A DNA stretch of 64,000 bases from an uncultured Paracoccaceae bacterium (GTDB lineage: Bacteria > Pseudomonadota > Alphaproteobacteria > Rhodobacterales > Rhodobacteraceae): assembly GCA_947503925.1 (NCBI GenBank), contig CANNFQ010000014.1, positions 50,130 through 114,129 of the forward strand, read 5' to 3'. Each line of letters opens with the position of its first letter. Position 1 is the first letter of the stretch. Of this stretch, positions 48,780 to 58,082 are shown piece by piece. The position numbers and the translations under genes are program-made. Below the pieces are notes generated by a model. The model ran no database searches and was not told the origin of the DNA. It saw only the letters and a program-made list of their open reading frames with translations.

Positions 48780-49730
48780 TCAGTCGCGTGGGGCAGCGGC
48801 GCGTTGTAACCGATCATTGATCGCAGCACCCAGCCCGTGATTGGGGATTGGTGACACAGCGATCCGGGCGGCCCCCATGGCATCAAGCTGGTGCAGGTAA
48901 TCGAAAAGTCTGGCCGCCGCTTCTGTCAGATCGCCAGAGGGGGACAGATTCAACCGCGCGTCAACTGCCCCGAAACCCAGCATCACCTCATCCGGTTCAG
49001 CGATTTGGGCATTCAGGCGGATCGTTGCACTGGGTGCATAATGCGATGCCAGTTGGCCGGGGGCGACCGGCGTTGCAGGGTCGGCGGAGATCGCAAGTGG
49101 TTGGCTCAGGCATGCCGCAATCGCTTCTGCCGGGATGCCACCGGCGCGCAGCAAGGCAGGCGCGTCAACGCAGCTGATGATTGTTGATTCCAGGCCGACA
49201 CCGCAAGGCCCCGCATCAACCAACCCTTCGATCCTATCTCCAAGCCCGGCCATAACATGGGCAGCGGTTGTCGGGCTGACCCGCCCCGACGGGTTGGCAG
49301 AGGGGGCTGCGATGGGGCCTCCAAATGCTGTCAGTAGCGCCTCGGCAACCGGATGATCAGGGACGCGGATCGCTAGCGTATCTAGCCCGGCTGTGACCAG
49401 TTTCGAAATGCCGACCCGGGGTTTCAGTGGCAGGACCAGGGTCAATGCCCCGGGCCAAAACGCACTGGCCAAGCGCAGGGCATCATCGTTGAAATCACAA
49501 AGTGTTCTGGCCATTTCCAGATCGGGCAGATGCACAATCAGCGGGTTGAAACTGGGCCGCCCTTTTGCCGCATAGATCCCGGCAACGGCAGTGTCATTGC
49601 TTGCATCAGCCCCCAGCCCGTAGACCGTTTCGGTCGGAAACGCGACACGCTTGCCGGCCCGCAGCAGATCGACAGCTGCCGCAATACCGGCAGCGTCCGC
49701 GTGCAATATAGACAAGGTTCCGTTGGTCAT
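48780..49730 (-). CDS. L-threonylcarbamoyladenylate synthase (Sua5/TsaC type)
   Basis: GKRVAFPTETVYGLGADA...KGRPSFNPLIVHL...APSANPSGRVSPTTAAHV; start trimmed from 49793. Confidence 0.92.
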   Translation of the reverse strand: MTNGTLSILHADAAGIAAAVDLLRAGKRVAFPTETVYGLGADASNDTAVAGIYAAKGRPSFNPLIVHLPDLEMARTLCDFNDDALRLASAFWPGALTLVLPLKPRVGISKLVTAGLDTLAIRVPDHPVAEALLTAFGGPIAAPSANPSGRVSPTTAAHVMAGLGDRIEGLVDAGPCGVGLESTIISCVDAPALLRAGGIPAEAIAACLSQPLAISADPATPVAPGQLASHYAPSATIRLNAQIAEPDEVMLGFGAVDARLNLSPSGDLTEAAARLFDYLHQLDAMGAARIAVSPIPNHGLGAAINDRLQRAAAPRD

Positions 49731-49845
49731 GACGTGGCGTTTTGGTTGATGAAGGGCGAGGGTCAGGTAGTTTGGGCAAGTCCCGTGATGCATAGCGCTG
49801 CGGCATCAAATTGCCAAGAAGCGACATGAATTTGGAGAAATAACA

Positions 49846-51549
49846 ATGCCTTATCGTGCTCCAGTAAATGATTTCCGGTTTCTGATGGACCATGTCACAG
49901 GTTTTGCTGATGTGGCGGCTACAGATCGGTTTGCCGAAGCGACCCCTGATATGGTCGAGGCGATCCTGACAGAGGCCGCCAAAATGTCCGAAGAGGTACT
50001 GGCCCCATTAAACCGCAACGGTGATCTGCACCCCGCGTATCTGGAGAATGGCGTTGTTCGAACATCGCCGGGCTTTGCTGATGGCTATGCGGCCATTGCC
50101 GAAGGGGGTTGGATCGGGATGTCAGCCGCGCCAGAAAATGGCGGTATGGGCCTGCCGATGACCCTGACGACTGCCGTCAACGAAATGCTGGCGAGCGCTT
50201 GCCTTGCCCTGCAATTGAATCCGTTGATGACCCAAGGCCAGATCGAAGCGTTAGAGCATCACGCCACCGACGCGATTAAGGAACTTTACATCCCGAAACT
50301 GATTTCGGGTGAATGGTGCGGCACGATGAACCTGACCGAGCCACAGGCCGGTTCCGATGTTGGTGCCCTGCGCAGCAAGGCAGAACCCAATGGCGACGGG
50401 TCCTATGCGATCAGTGGTCAGAAAATCTATATCAGCTGGGCAGACAATGATTTTTCCGAAAACGTCTGTCACCTTGTGCTGGCCCGTTTGCCGGACGGCG
50501 TACCGGGAACAAAGGGGATCAGCCTGTTCATGGTGCCGAAATTCATCCCTGACGAGGCCGGAAACCCCGGCAAACAGAACGACCTGCGCGTTGTCAGTCT
50601 GGAACATAAGATGGGCCTTCATGGATCGCCTACCGCCGTGATGGAATATTCCGGTGCAACGGGTTGGCTGGTTGGCCCGGAACATGGGGGCATGGCTGCG
50701 ATGTTCACGATGATGAACAACGCCCGCCTTGGCGTTGGAGTGCAGGGCATTGGTGTGGCTGAAGGGGCGACACAACATGCGATGGCCTATGCCCAGGAAC
50801 GCAAGCAAGGTCGCGCCGCCGGGACGGGTACGATCATCGAACATGCCGATGTCCGGCGCATGCTGACTACCATGCGGGCAGATACCTATGCCGCACGGGC
50901 CATCGCCCTGATGAACGCGGTGGCGATTGATATGGCCACGGCGACCGACGATGCAGGCTGGACGGCGCGCGCGGCATTCCTGACCCCAATTGGCAAGGCG
51001 TTCGGGACAGATGTCGGCATGGAAGTGGCCGCCACCGGCGTACAGGTCCATGGCGGCATGGGCTTTATCGAGGAAACAGGCGCTGCTCAATATACCCGCG
51101 ATGTGCGCGTAACAGCGATTTATGAAGGTACGAATGGCATTCAGGCCATGGACCTTGTTGCCCGCAAGCTGACGGATGGTGGCGAAGCCGCGTTCCGTCT
51201 GCTGGAAGAGATAGAGCAAGGGGCAGAGCAGGCCAAAGCCCGTTTTCCCGCCTTGGCAGAGGCCGTGTGGCAAGCCGCCGAAAGTCTGCGTGAGGCGACA
51301 GAATGGTTGATAGCGCAAGAGGATCTGAATGACCGCTTTGCTGGTGCTGTCCCTTATCTGCGGGCGTTCGCGCGTGTCTTGGGTGGTCATGTACATCTGG
51401 CATCAGCCATGGCGGGTGATGCATCGCGCGAAAAGCTGGCGACATTCTATATCCGGCGATTGCTGCCTGAACATGTCGGCCTTCTGGCGCATGTCCGCGA
51501 AGGGGCCGATGATCTAATGGCAATCACCGCCGAAGATCTGGTCGCCTGA
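49846..51549 (+). CDS. Acyl-CoA dehydrogenase (large type, DmdC-like architecture)
   Basis: MPYRAPVNDFRFLMDHVTGF..., NLTEPQAGSDVGALRSKA, YTRDVRVTAIYEGTNGIQAMDLVARKL, extended C-terminus. Confidence 0.88.
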   Translation: MPYRAPVNDFRFLMDHVTGFADVAATDRFAEATPDMVEAILTEAAKMSEEVLAPLNRNGDLHPAYLENGVVRTSPGFADGYAAIAEGGWIGMSAAPENGGMGLPMTLTTAVNEMLASACLALQLNPLMTQGQIEALEHHATDAIKELYIPKLISGEWCGTMNLTEPQAGSDVGALRSKAEPNGDGSYAISGQKIYISWADNDFSENVCHLVLARLPDGVPGTKGISLFMVPKFIPDEAGNPGKQNDLRVVSLEHKMGLHGSPTAVMEYSGATGWLVGPEHGGMAAMFTMMNNARLGVGVQGIGVAEGATQHAMAYAQERKQGRAAGTGTIIEHADVRRMLTTMRADTYAARAIALMNAVAIDMATATDDAGWTARAAFLTPIGKAFGTDVGMEVAATGVQVHGGMGFIEETGAAQYTRDVRVTAIYEGTNGIQAMDLVARKLTDGGEAAFRLLEEIEQGAEQAKARFPALAEAVWQAAESLREATEWLIAQEDLNDRFAGAVPYLRAFARVLGGHVHLASAMAGDASREKLATFYIRRLLPEHVGLLAHVREGADDLMAITAEDLVA

Positions 51550-51665
51550 TCGGCGGGCCGTTTTTTAACGCTCTGAACTATGCCTTGTTCAGTACAGTAT
51601 ACGCAATCGCATGATTGCGTCTGTCTGCTGCGCACCATAAGTCTGTCCCGATAGCAGGAGCCCTT

Positions 51666-52697
51666 ATGACCGCGCATGGCATCAGATACCCGTTTGCAGA
51701 CCCACCCGCCGAAGGCGAGGCGACAGTGCTTGCCGATGGCGCGTTATGGATGCGCCTGCCTTTGCCGATGGCGCTGGACCATGTGAATGTCTATGCGCTG
51801 GATGATGGTGACGGCTGGACGATTATTGATACAGGTTTCGCGTCGAAACGCAGTCGCGCGATTTGGAATGCCTTGCTGGATGGACCATTGGCGGGGAAAC
51901 CCGTGCAGCGGGTCATTGTCACCCATCATCATCCGGATCATGTCGGTCTGGCGGGGTGGTTCATCACCAATGGGGCGCAACTGCATATGCCACGCACCGG
52001 CTGGTTGATGGCCCGCATGCTGACGCTGGACGTGCAGCCGACTTATCCACCCGAGACGATGGCATTCTATCGACGTGCCGGTATGGACAGCACAGTGGTC
52101 AAGAGCCGGCAGGCGGAACGCCCCTTCAACTTTGCAGATTGCGTTGTGCCATTGCCGCTGGGCTACACACGTCTGGTGGATGGTGGAACAATTACCATGG
52201 GTGGTCGTGTCTGGGACGTTCGCATGGGCAATGGGCATGCTCCCGAGCACGCCACATTCTGGAGCAGGGACGACAACCTGGTCATTGGTGGTGATCAGCT
52301 GTTGCCGTCGATCAGCCCGAACCTGGGCGTTTACCCGACAGAGCCGGAAGCGGACCCGGTTGCCGATTGGCTGGCCGCTTGCGAAACCCTGCGCCCCTTT
52401 GCGCGCAATGATCAATTGGTGCTGGGCGGGCACAAACTGCCCTTTACCGGTCTGCCATTGCGCCTGACCCAGATGATCGAAAACCATCACAGCGCGCTTG
52501 CGCGGCTGATTGCATTTCTGGCCACGCCTCACACTGCGGGTCAATGTTTTCCGCCGCTTTTCAAGCGCAGTATTGGCCCCGGCGAATATGGGCTAGCCTT
52601 GGTCGAGGCCGTGGCCCATGTGAACCATCTTTATCAGGCGGGGCAGGTGAGCCGTCACCTGAACGATGACGGCGCGTGGGTTTATCAGGCGACCTGA
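51666..52697 (+). CDS. MBL-fold metallo-hydrolase
   Basis: IVTHHHPDHVGLAGWF, GWTIIDTGF; start trimmed from 51615. Confidence 0.88.
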   Translation: MTAHGIRYPFADPPAEGEATVLADGALWMRLPLPMALDHVNVYALDDGDGWTIIDTGFASKRSRAIWNALLDGPLAGKPVQRVIVTHHHPDHVGLAGWFITNGAQLHMPRTGWLMARMLTLDVQPTYPPETMAFYRRAGMDSTVVKSRQAERPFNFADCVVPLPLGYTRLVDGGTITMGGRVWDVRMGNGHAPEHATFWSRDDNLVIGGDQLLPSISPNLGVYPTEPEADPVADWLAACETLRPFARNDQLVLGGHKLPFTGLPLRLTQMIENHHSALARLIAFLATPHTAGQCFPPLFKRSIGPGEYGLALVEAVAHVNHLYQAGQVSRHLNDDGAWVYQAT

Positions 52698-53479
52698 GCG
52701 TCGATCGTATCCACCGATGACGGGTAGATCGGCGTCGTTTCAAGGCCATTGGTGGTGAGTGTGCATAGCTGGTTTTGCGGCAGAGCCGCCCATCGCGTCC
52801 CATCGCCGCAAAGCGGCTCTGACGCCAGTGCCCGCCCGCCATTATCCAGAATGCCGGATGCATAAAGCGTCGGCGCGACGGCGTTGGAGGCGTGCCGGAA
52901 AGCATAGAGTTTTTCGCCATCCGTAAATGTGCAAGTGATCTTGACCGGGCCATCGTCTTGCGCGGGGCCGATATCGTGGAGCGTACGGCGAATGGCGGCT
53001 ACCGGATCAGTATCCAACCCATGTGACAGAAGTGTCAGAAAGATCATCTCGCTGTCGGTGGTGCCGCGCCGCGCGTCAAACAAATCATCCGGCAGTGCGG
53101 CTGACATCCTGCGACGGATCGCCTTGAAATGCGGGATCTGTCCGTTGTGGCAGAAAGACCAACGCCCATGGCTGAAAGGATGGCAATTCGTTCGACTTGT
53201 CTCACCGACGGTAGAGGCCCGGATATGCGCGATGAAATGATGCGACCGGACCATCCGGCACAGATTGGTCAGGTTATCGTCGGCCCAGGCGGGCAGAACA
53301 TCGCGGTAAAGACCGGCTGTTGGTCCCTCACCATACCAGGCAATACCGAACCCGTCGCCATTCACGGCAAGCTTCGCTTCGCTTGCGTGCTGGCTTTGGG
53401 TCAATAGCGAATGCTGCGGTCGGACCACGATGTTCTCAAGCGGAATGGCGGGTCCGGTGTAGGCGGCGATGCGGCACAT
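52685..53479 (-). CDS. Class II glutamine amidotransferase (YafJ/EgtC-like)
   Basis: MCRIAAYTGPAIPLENIVVRPQHSLLTQSQHA...NGDGFGIAWYG...NCHPFSHGRWSFCHNGQI; start trimmed from 53596, TAATG overlap with upstream ORF. Confidence 0.87.
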   Translation of the reverse strand: MCRIAAYTGPAIPLENIVVRPQHSLLTQSQHASEAKLAVNGDGFGIAWYGEGPTAGLYRDVLPAWADDNLTNLCRMVRSHHFIAHIRASTVGETSRTNCHPFSHGRWSFCHNGQIPHFKAIRRRMSAALPDDLFDARRGTTDSEMIFLTLLSHGLDTDPVAAIRRTLHDIGPAQDDGPVKITCTFTDGEKLYAFRHASNAVAPTLYASGILDNGGRALASEPLCGDGTRWAALPQNQLCTLTTNGLETTPIYPSSVDTIDAQVA

Positions 53480-53718
53480 TAGTGGCGGTTCTCGATCCTG
53501 GCATGCAAACGCTTGAGGACGCGGCTGGCAGTGGTTTCGCACAGCGCTGGGATCAGTGCGTGGATCAGCGCCGCAACTGCCGCGACACCTAACCAAAAAG
53601 CAAAACCAAGGGCAAAGCGCATGTGACCAAAATAGGTTTCGTTCACCGTTGCGGGATGATCAAGGAAGATCGTCGCAAATGTGGAGCTGCGGGCGGGAGC
53701 GTTGGTGGAGTCGGACAT
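53479..53718 (-). CDS. DUF6356-like small membrane protein
   Basis: FLDHPATVNETYFGHMRFALGFAFWLGVAAVAALIHALIPALCETTASRVL, family-like pattern. Confidence 0.65.
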   Translation of the reverse strand: MSDSTNAPARSSTFATIFLDHPATVNETYFGHMRFALGFAFWLGVAAVAALIHALIPALCETTASRVLKRLHARIENRH

Positions 53719-53799
53719 TTGAGTGGCCTTTCTGGATGATTTTCAGCAGAATATACGAAGAAGCATTGCCCATGGTCCCAAATTTGCTTGTGTTTCGGT

Positions 53800-53817
53800 A
53801 CAATGTTGAGACATTGT
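53800..53817. promoter_or_regulatory. Operator-like palindrome just upstream of an Lrp/AsnC gene
   Basis: ACAATGT-TGAG-ACATTGT, perfect 7-4-7, 8 nt from the ATG at 53825. Confidence 0.5.
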
Positions 53818-53824
53818 CCCAATA

Positions 53825-54286
53825 ATGAACCAAAATATAGATTCAAATGATCGCGCAATCCTGCGTTTGCTGCAAAATGACGCCACCATGTCGGTTGACG
53901 ATATCAGCAGCCAGGTTCATCTGTCGCGCAATGCCTGCTGGCGGCGGATTAAGGTGATGGAAAAGGCGCGGATCATCACCGGACGGGTCGCGATTGTGGA
54001 TCCCCGGAAGGTCGGCGTCCCGCTGACGGCGATGGTGTTGATCCGCACGAATGCGCATGATGCAAAATGGATGGAACAGTTTCAGACCGCCTTACGCAGT
54101 CTACCAGAGGTGGTTGGGGCCTATCGGATGACCGGTGACCTTGATTATGTGCTGCGGGTGCGGGTGGCTGATGTGCCTGCCTATGACGAATTTTATAAAA
54201 GGCTGACATCACGGATTTCTGTCTCGGATATCTCGGCCAGTTTCGTTATGGAAGAAATCAAGGAAACAACGGCGGTGCCTTTATGA
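53825..54286 (+). CDS. Lrp/AsnC-family transcriptional regulator
   Basis: DSNDRAILRLLQNDATMSVDDISSQVHLSRNACWRRIKVMEKARIITGRVAIVDPRKVG. Confidence 0.92.
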   Translation: MNQNIDSNDRAILRLLQNDATMSVDDISSQVHLSRNACWRRIKVMEKARIITGRVAIVDPRKVGVPLTAMVLIRTNAHDAKWMEQFQTALRSLPEVVGAYRMTGDLDYVLRVRVADVPAYDEFYKRLTSRISVSDISASFVMEEIKETTAVPL

Positions 54287-54762
54287 CCAAAACCACGATG
54301 AGCATTGATACCTCGGCTGAGCTGATGGAGAACGACATCCTGCCCAAGATCAAGGAGGTCCATACCGATCCCGATGTGCCATGCCCATCGCAGGCGGCTT
54401 TGCCAAAGGCCATGGCCGAACCGGTGCAAAAGAAAAGCCCGGCGCAATGGGCTTATGAACGGATCATCATGTATATCCAGAACTTCGAAAAGCAGCTGGA
54501 CAATGACCATGAGGTCGGCATGGGCCTTACGGGCGGCAATGCAGGTGTAATCCGCATCGAAGGTCTCGGCTATTTTGACCCAGATATCGTCACCTATTAC
54601 GGCCAGAATGAAGCTGGTGCAAAGACGCAGCTGATCCAGCATGTCAGCCAGTTGAACGTGACCCTGATTGCCAGCCCCAAACATATCGATCAGCCAGAAC
54701 CCAAGCGGATTGGCTTTCGTCTGGCCGAAGCGTTGGAACGCGGCGAAGACGTGACCACCTGA
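54283..54762 (+). CDS. Conserved hypothetical protein (DUF6173-like)
   Basis: WAYERIIMYIQNFEKQLDNDHEVGMGLTGGNAGVIRIEGLGYFDPDIVTYYG; 4-nt overlap with the upstream regulator. Confidence 0.65.
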   Translation: MTKTTMSIDTSAELMENDILPKIKEVHTDPDVPCPSQAALPKAMAEPVQKKSPAQWAYERIIMYIQNFEKQLDNDHEVGMGLTGGNAGVIRIEGLGYFDPDIVTYYGQNEAGAKTQLIQHVSQLNVTLIASPKHIDQPEPKRIGFRLAEALERGEDVTT

Positions 54763-54828
54763 CCGGGTGACAGGGCCGGTTTTATGGTCTATGCGGTTGC
54801 AAAATGAGATTCACGAAAGGGCCACGTT

Positions 54829-54963
54829 ATGGCTGATCACAAGCACGGCGAAATGGATATTTCTGTTCAGGAAAAAACCTTTTCCGGTTTTATGAGCATG
54901 GTCACGAAAGGTGCAATCATCTGCATCCTTGTACTGATCTTTATCGGCCTGGTGAACGGCTAG
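54829..54963 (+). CDS. aa3-type cytochrome c oxidase subunit IV-like small protein
   Basis: MADHKHGEMDISVQEKTFSGFMSMVTKGAIICILVLIFIGLVNG (44 aa), below the ORF-track cutoff; resembles bacterial aa3 subunit IV. Confidence 0.78.
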   Translation: MADHKHGEMDISVQEKTFSGFMSMVTKGAIICILVLIFIGLVNG

Positions 54964-54969
54964 CGCACT

Positions 54970-55584
54970 GTGCAGCGACGTCAGTTTCTGATTGGCTTGC
55001 CGCTGGCCTTGTCGGCTTGTTCGGCACAAGAGGTCTGGGCGCCTGATAATGTAGTGGCCCGCGCGATCTATCGTGGCACGGGCCCGAAATCGCTGACGCT
55101 TTACACGATGAAAAACACGGGCTCGGACAACGGCGCGCACTCGGCGTTAATGATTGATGCCAGTCAGCGGGTCATGTGGGATCCCGCAGGATCGTGGCGG
55201 CAGGATGTTATGCCGGAACGCAATGATGTGCTTTTCGGTGTGACCCCCCGGTTGGAACAATACTATGTCAGTTTTCATGCCCGCGTGACCTTTTATGTTG
55301 TTGGCCAACGGATCGAGGTGACCCCTGAGGTGGCAGAGCGTGCTTTTCAACTGGCATTGCGCGCTGGTCCTGTCGCACAGGCCAATTGCACTCGGGCGAC
55401 ATCGCGCATCCTGCGACAACTGCCGGGCTTTGAAAGCCTGCCGCAAACGTGGTTTCCCAACAAGCTGGCGGATGCCTTTGGTACCTTACCCGGCGTGACA
55501 ACGCAGGAGTATCGGGAAACCGATGCGGATGACAAATCCGTCGCCGCGCGCGAGATCGCCGCCGCACTTAGAGAAGGGCAGTAA
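54970..55584 (+). CDS. Hypothetical lipoprotein-like protein
   Basis: GTG start; MQRRQFLIGLPLALSACSAQEVW (lipobox-like). Confidence 0.65.
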   Translation: MQRRQFLIGLPLALSACSAQEVWAPDNVVARAIYRGTGPKSLTLYTMKNTGSDNGAHSALMIDASQRVMWDPAGSWRQDVMPERNDVLFGVTPRLEQYYVSFHARVTFYVVGQRIEVTPEVAERAFQLALRAGPVAQANCTRATSRILRQLPGFESLPQTWFPNKLADAFGTLPGVTTQEYRETDADDKSVAAREIAAALREGQ

Positions 55585-55903
55585 GCCCCAGCCCTGCATA
55601 TAGCGCGGTTGCCCCGCCAACGATTCCCCACACCACATTGCGTGTCCAGAACCCGGCTGCAAGCGCTGCAAATGCTGCGATCAACCGAACCGGGTCGGGT
55701 TCCCCGCCGGTTGCTGCGGGCCACAATACCAATGGCGCAACCATACCCGGCAAGACGGCCACCGGTGTGAACCGCAAGAGGCGCAGCACGATGGGTGGCA
55801 TGGGGCGATCACCGATGAGACCCAGGAACGAAAACCGGATCAGAAAGGTCCCGATGGCAAGACATCCGATAATGCCCCAGATGGTTGCATCAGAATAACT
55901 CAT
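55568..55903 (-). CDS. azlD: AzlD-family branched-chain amino acid exporter subunit
   Basis: Small multi-TM protein adjacent to azlC; IWGIIGCLAIGTFLIRFSFLGL, LLRFTPVAVLPGMVAPLVLWP. Confidence 0.85.
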   Translation of the reverse strand: MSYSDATIWGIIGCLAIGTFLIRFSFLGLIGDRPMPPIVLRLLRFTPVAVLPGMVAPLVLWPAATGGEPDPVRLIAAFAALAAGFWTRNVVWGIVGGATALYAGLGLTALL

Positions 55904-56619
55904 TGGCGTCGCTCCATCAGGGTTTCAACGACTGCCCCCGTACTCATCGCGCAAAACGCCGCGACGAGAAGGCCCGCGCCGGATGGCAGCCAGTGCAGTG
56001 AAAGGGCAACGGCGATCGAGACGACAGCAGCTGCAACATGGGCCAGCGATTTCAGCATCGGTGCCACCATCGCCAAAAAGGTGATCGGCAGCACAAAATC
56101 CAGCGCCCATGCATCGGGGATCGCAGCCCCTGCATAGGCTCCGACCAGCGTCATGGCGTACCAGACGGGCGCGATTGGCGTAGCTACCCCCATAAAGTAA
56201 AGGAACCGCTGCTGAACCGACATCTCTGGCCGGTCTTCATAGCGGGTGACGCTGGCCATATATGTCTGATCGAAATTCAGATAGGCCACCAGCGCCCGTT
56301 GCCATAAGGGGGCGGCACCCAGATAAGGCACCAATGAGGCGGAATACATCGCCATCCGTAGGTTCACCGCCAGTGCGGCGAGCAAAACCAACGGCACTGC
56401 CGCATTTTCGACCATCAGCTGCAAGGCGGCAAATTGCGCGGCACCCGCGATGACCAGCACCGTGAACCCTATCGTCTGGGCCAGCGATAGCCCGGCATCG
56501 ATGGCCACGACCCCAAACAGAATCGAAAATGGAACCACCATAAAGATGTAAGGCCAGCCATCCCGCATACCTGCAAGATAGGCATTTCTTGCCGGTGCTT
56601 TGGCGGTGGAAACTGTCAT
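55900..56619 (-). CDS. azlC: AzlC-family branched-chain amino acid exporter
   Basis: GMRDGWPYIFMVVPFSILFGVVAIDAGLSLAQTIGFTVLVIAGAAQFAALQLM. Confidence 0.88.
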   Translation of the reverse strand: MTVSTAKAPARNAYLAGMRDGWPYIFMVVPFSILFGVVAIDAGLSLAQTIGFTVLVIAGAAQFAALQLMVENAAVPLVLLAALAVNLRMAMYSASLVPYLGAAPLWQRALVAYLNFDQTYMASVTRYEDRPEMSVQQRFLYFMGVATPIAPVWYAMTLVGAYAGAAIPDAWALDFVLPITFLAMVAPMLKSLAHVAAAVVSIAVALSLHWLPSGAGLLVAAFCAMSTGAVVETLMERRQ

Positions 56620-56679
56620 GCGATTGCCCTAGCTTGAGCGCGATATGACAGGCTTAGCCCTGCAAAAGAGGAAAGACAA

Positions 56680-57561
56680 TTGGCGCGCATTGATGATGTT
56701 TCGGATTACCTGATCGCCCCCGACCCGCAGGCGGTGCGGCTGACCCGTGGGGTGCAGGGAACGGATCAGAATGGCGAGCCAATTGATTTACGCGTGGTCG
56801 AAGAACGGCCGCTGACCATTTTCCTTAACCGGCAGGAAATTGTCACGGCAATGACAATCGGTGATTATCCTGAGTATCTGGCGCTTGGGTTCCTGCGCAA
56901 TCAGGGAATGCTACGCGATAATGAGGTGATCAAGGGCGTTGACTACGACGAAGAACTTGAAACCGTTGTCGTCCGCACCGCAAGCACAACCACCTACGAA
57001 GACAAGTTACAAAAGAAAACCCGGACCAGCGGCTGCGCCGTCGGCACGGTGTTTGGCGATATGATGGAAGGACTGGAAGGCGTCGTGCTGCCCGATATGC
57101 AGGTGCGCACATCGGCGCTTTATGCGTTGGCGGCTCGGATCAACCGTACCCCATCGCTTTATCTGGAGGCCGGAGCGATCCACGGCACGATCCTGTGCCA
57201 GGGCGCCCGCCCTTTGGTTTATATGGAGGACGTGGGCCGCCACAACGCCGTGGACAAAATCGCGGGCTGGATGCTGTCCGAAAAAGTGGGCGCGGAGGAT
57301 AAGCTTCTTTATACGACCGGCCGATTGACATCTGAGATGGTGATCAAAACGGCCTTGATGGGCATTCCCGTGCTGGCCTCCCGTTCAGGCTTCACCGCAT
57401 GGGGTGTTGAAATTGCACAGCAGGTTGGCCTCACCTTGATCGGACGGATGAAGGGACAGCGGTTCGTCTGTCTTGCAGGGGAGGAACGGTTGCTGCGCGA
57501 TGCGGACCCGACGCAAGTGGCTGACGAGCCGCGAAAGATGGGGCGGAAGGGCGCAGAATGA
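56680..57561 (+). CDS. fdhD: Formate dehydrogenase accessory sulfurtransferase
   Basis: RTSGCAVGTVFGDM, VYMEDVGRHNAVDKIAGW, TTGRLTSEMVIKTALMGIPVLASRSGFT; TTG start. Confidence 0.92.
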   Translation: MARIDDVSDYLIAPDPQAVRLTRGVQGTDQNGEPIDLRVVEERPLTIFLNRQEIVTAMTIGDYPEYLALGFLRNQGMLRDNEVIKGVDYDEELETVVVRTASTTTYEDKLQKKTRTSGCAVGTVFGDMMEGLEGVVLPDMQVRTSALYALAARINRTPSLYLEAGAIHGTILCQGARPLVYMEDVGRHNAVDKIAGWMLSEKVGAEDKLLYTTGRLTSEMVIKTALMGIPVLASRSGFTAWGVEIAQQVGLTLIGRMKGQRFVCLAGEERLLRDADPTQVADEPRKMGRKGAE

Positions 57562-58082
57562 ACAAAGACGACCTTGTGAAAATCAAGTATGATAATGCGG
57601 TCCAAGCCATACGCGCCTTGGCCCGCATGCGTCGCTATGGGCTTGGATCACCCGTTGATCATGCTTTTGTCGAACTCGGACGGTTGGCTTTTTTTTGTGT
57701 TCCAGTATTCCTGCTCTTTACCGAGGTCATTTTGCCGCGTGAGATGCTTGCGTTCTTTGCTGGCTACTTCTTTCTGCGCTGGTTTGATCGGTATCTGAAA
57801 CCCAGAATATTGGCTGCTACCGGTCCAGCTGCATTCAGAGGCAGAACGGAAAGTCCGATTACCGTCCAACTCGATGCGTATGGTGTCAGGTCAGAGTCTA
57901 ACTACGGCAGTTTGACGCTTGGGTGGAATGATGTTCCGCCCCCCCGTGTTTTCCGGTCTGGTGTCCTGATCCGGGTTTATGAGGAACAATCGATTGCCAT
58001 TGATGCCAACCTATTGCCTGACGGGCTAACACCCGACGCATTGGGACAGAAGATCCGGTATTGGCAGGAGGCCTCGGCATGA
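57558..58082 (+). CDS. Hypothetical membrane protein with YcxB-like C-terminal region
   Basis: Two TM segments then ITVQLDAYGVRSESNYGSLTLGWNDVPPPRVFRSGVLIRVYEEQSIAIDANLL. Confidence 0.6.
   Translation: MNKDDLVKIKYDNAVQAIRALARMRRYGLGSPVDHAFVELGRLAFFCVPVFLLFTEVILPREMLAFFAGYFFLRWFDRYLKPRILAATGPAAFRGRTESPITVQLDAYGVRSESNYGSLTLGWNDVPPPRVFRSGVLIRVYEEQSIAIDANLLPDGLTPDALGQKIRYWQEASA

Noticed and set aside
50251-51396. 381-aa minus-strand ORF
   Set aside because: Antisense of the acyl-CoA dehydrogenase in high-GC DNA; composition is shadow-like (His/Arg/Cys/Gln-rich).
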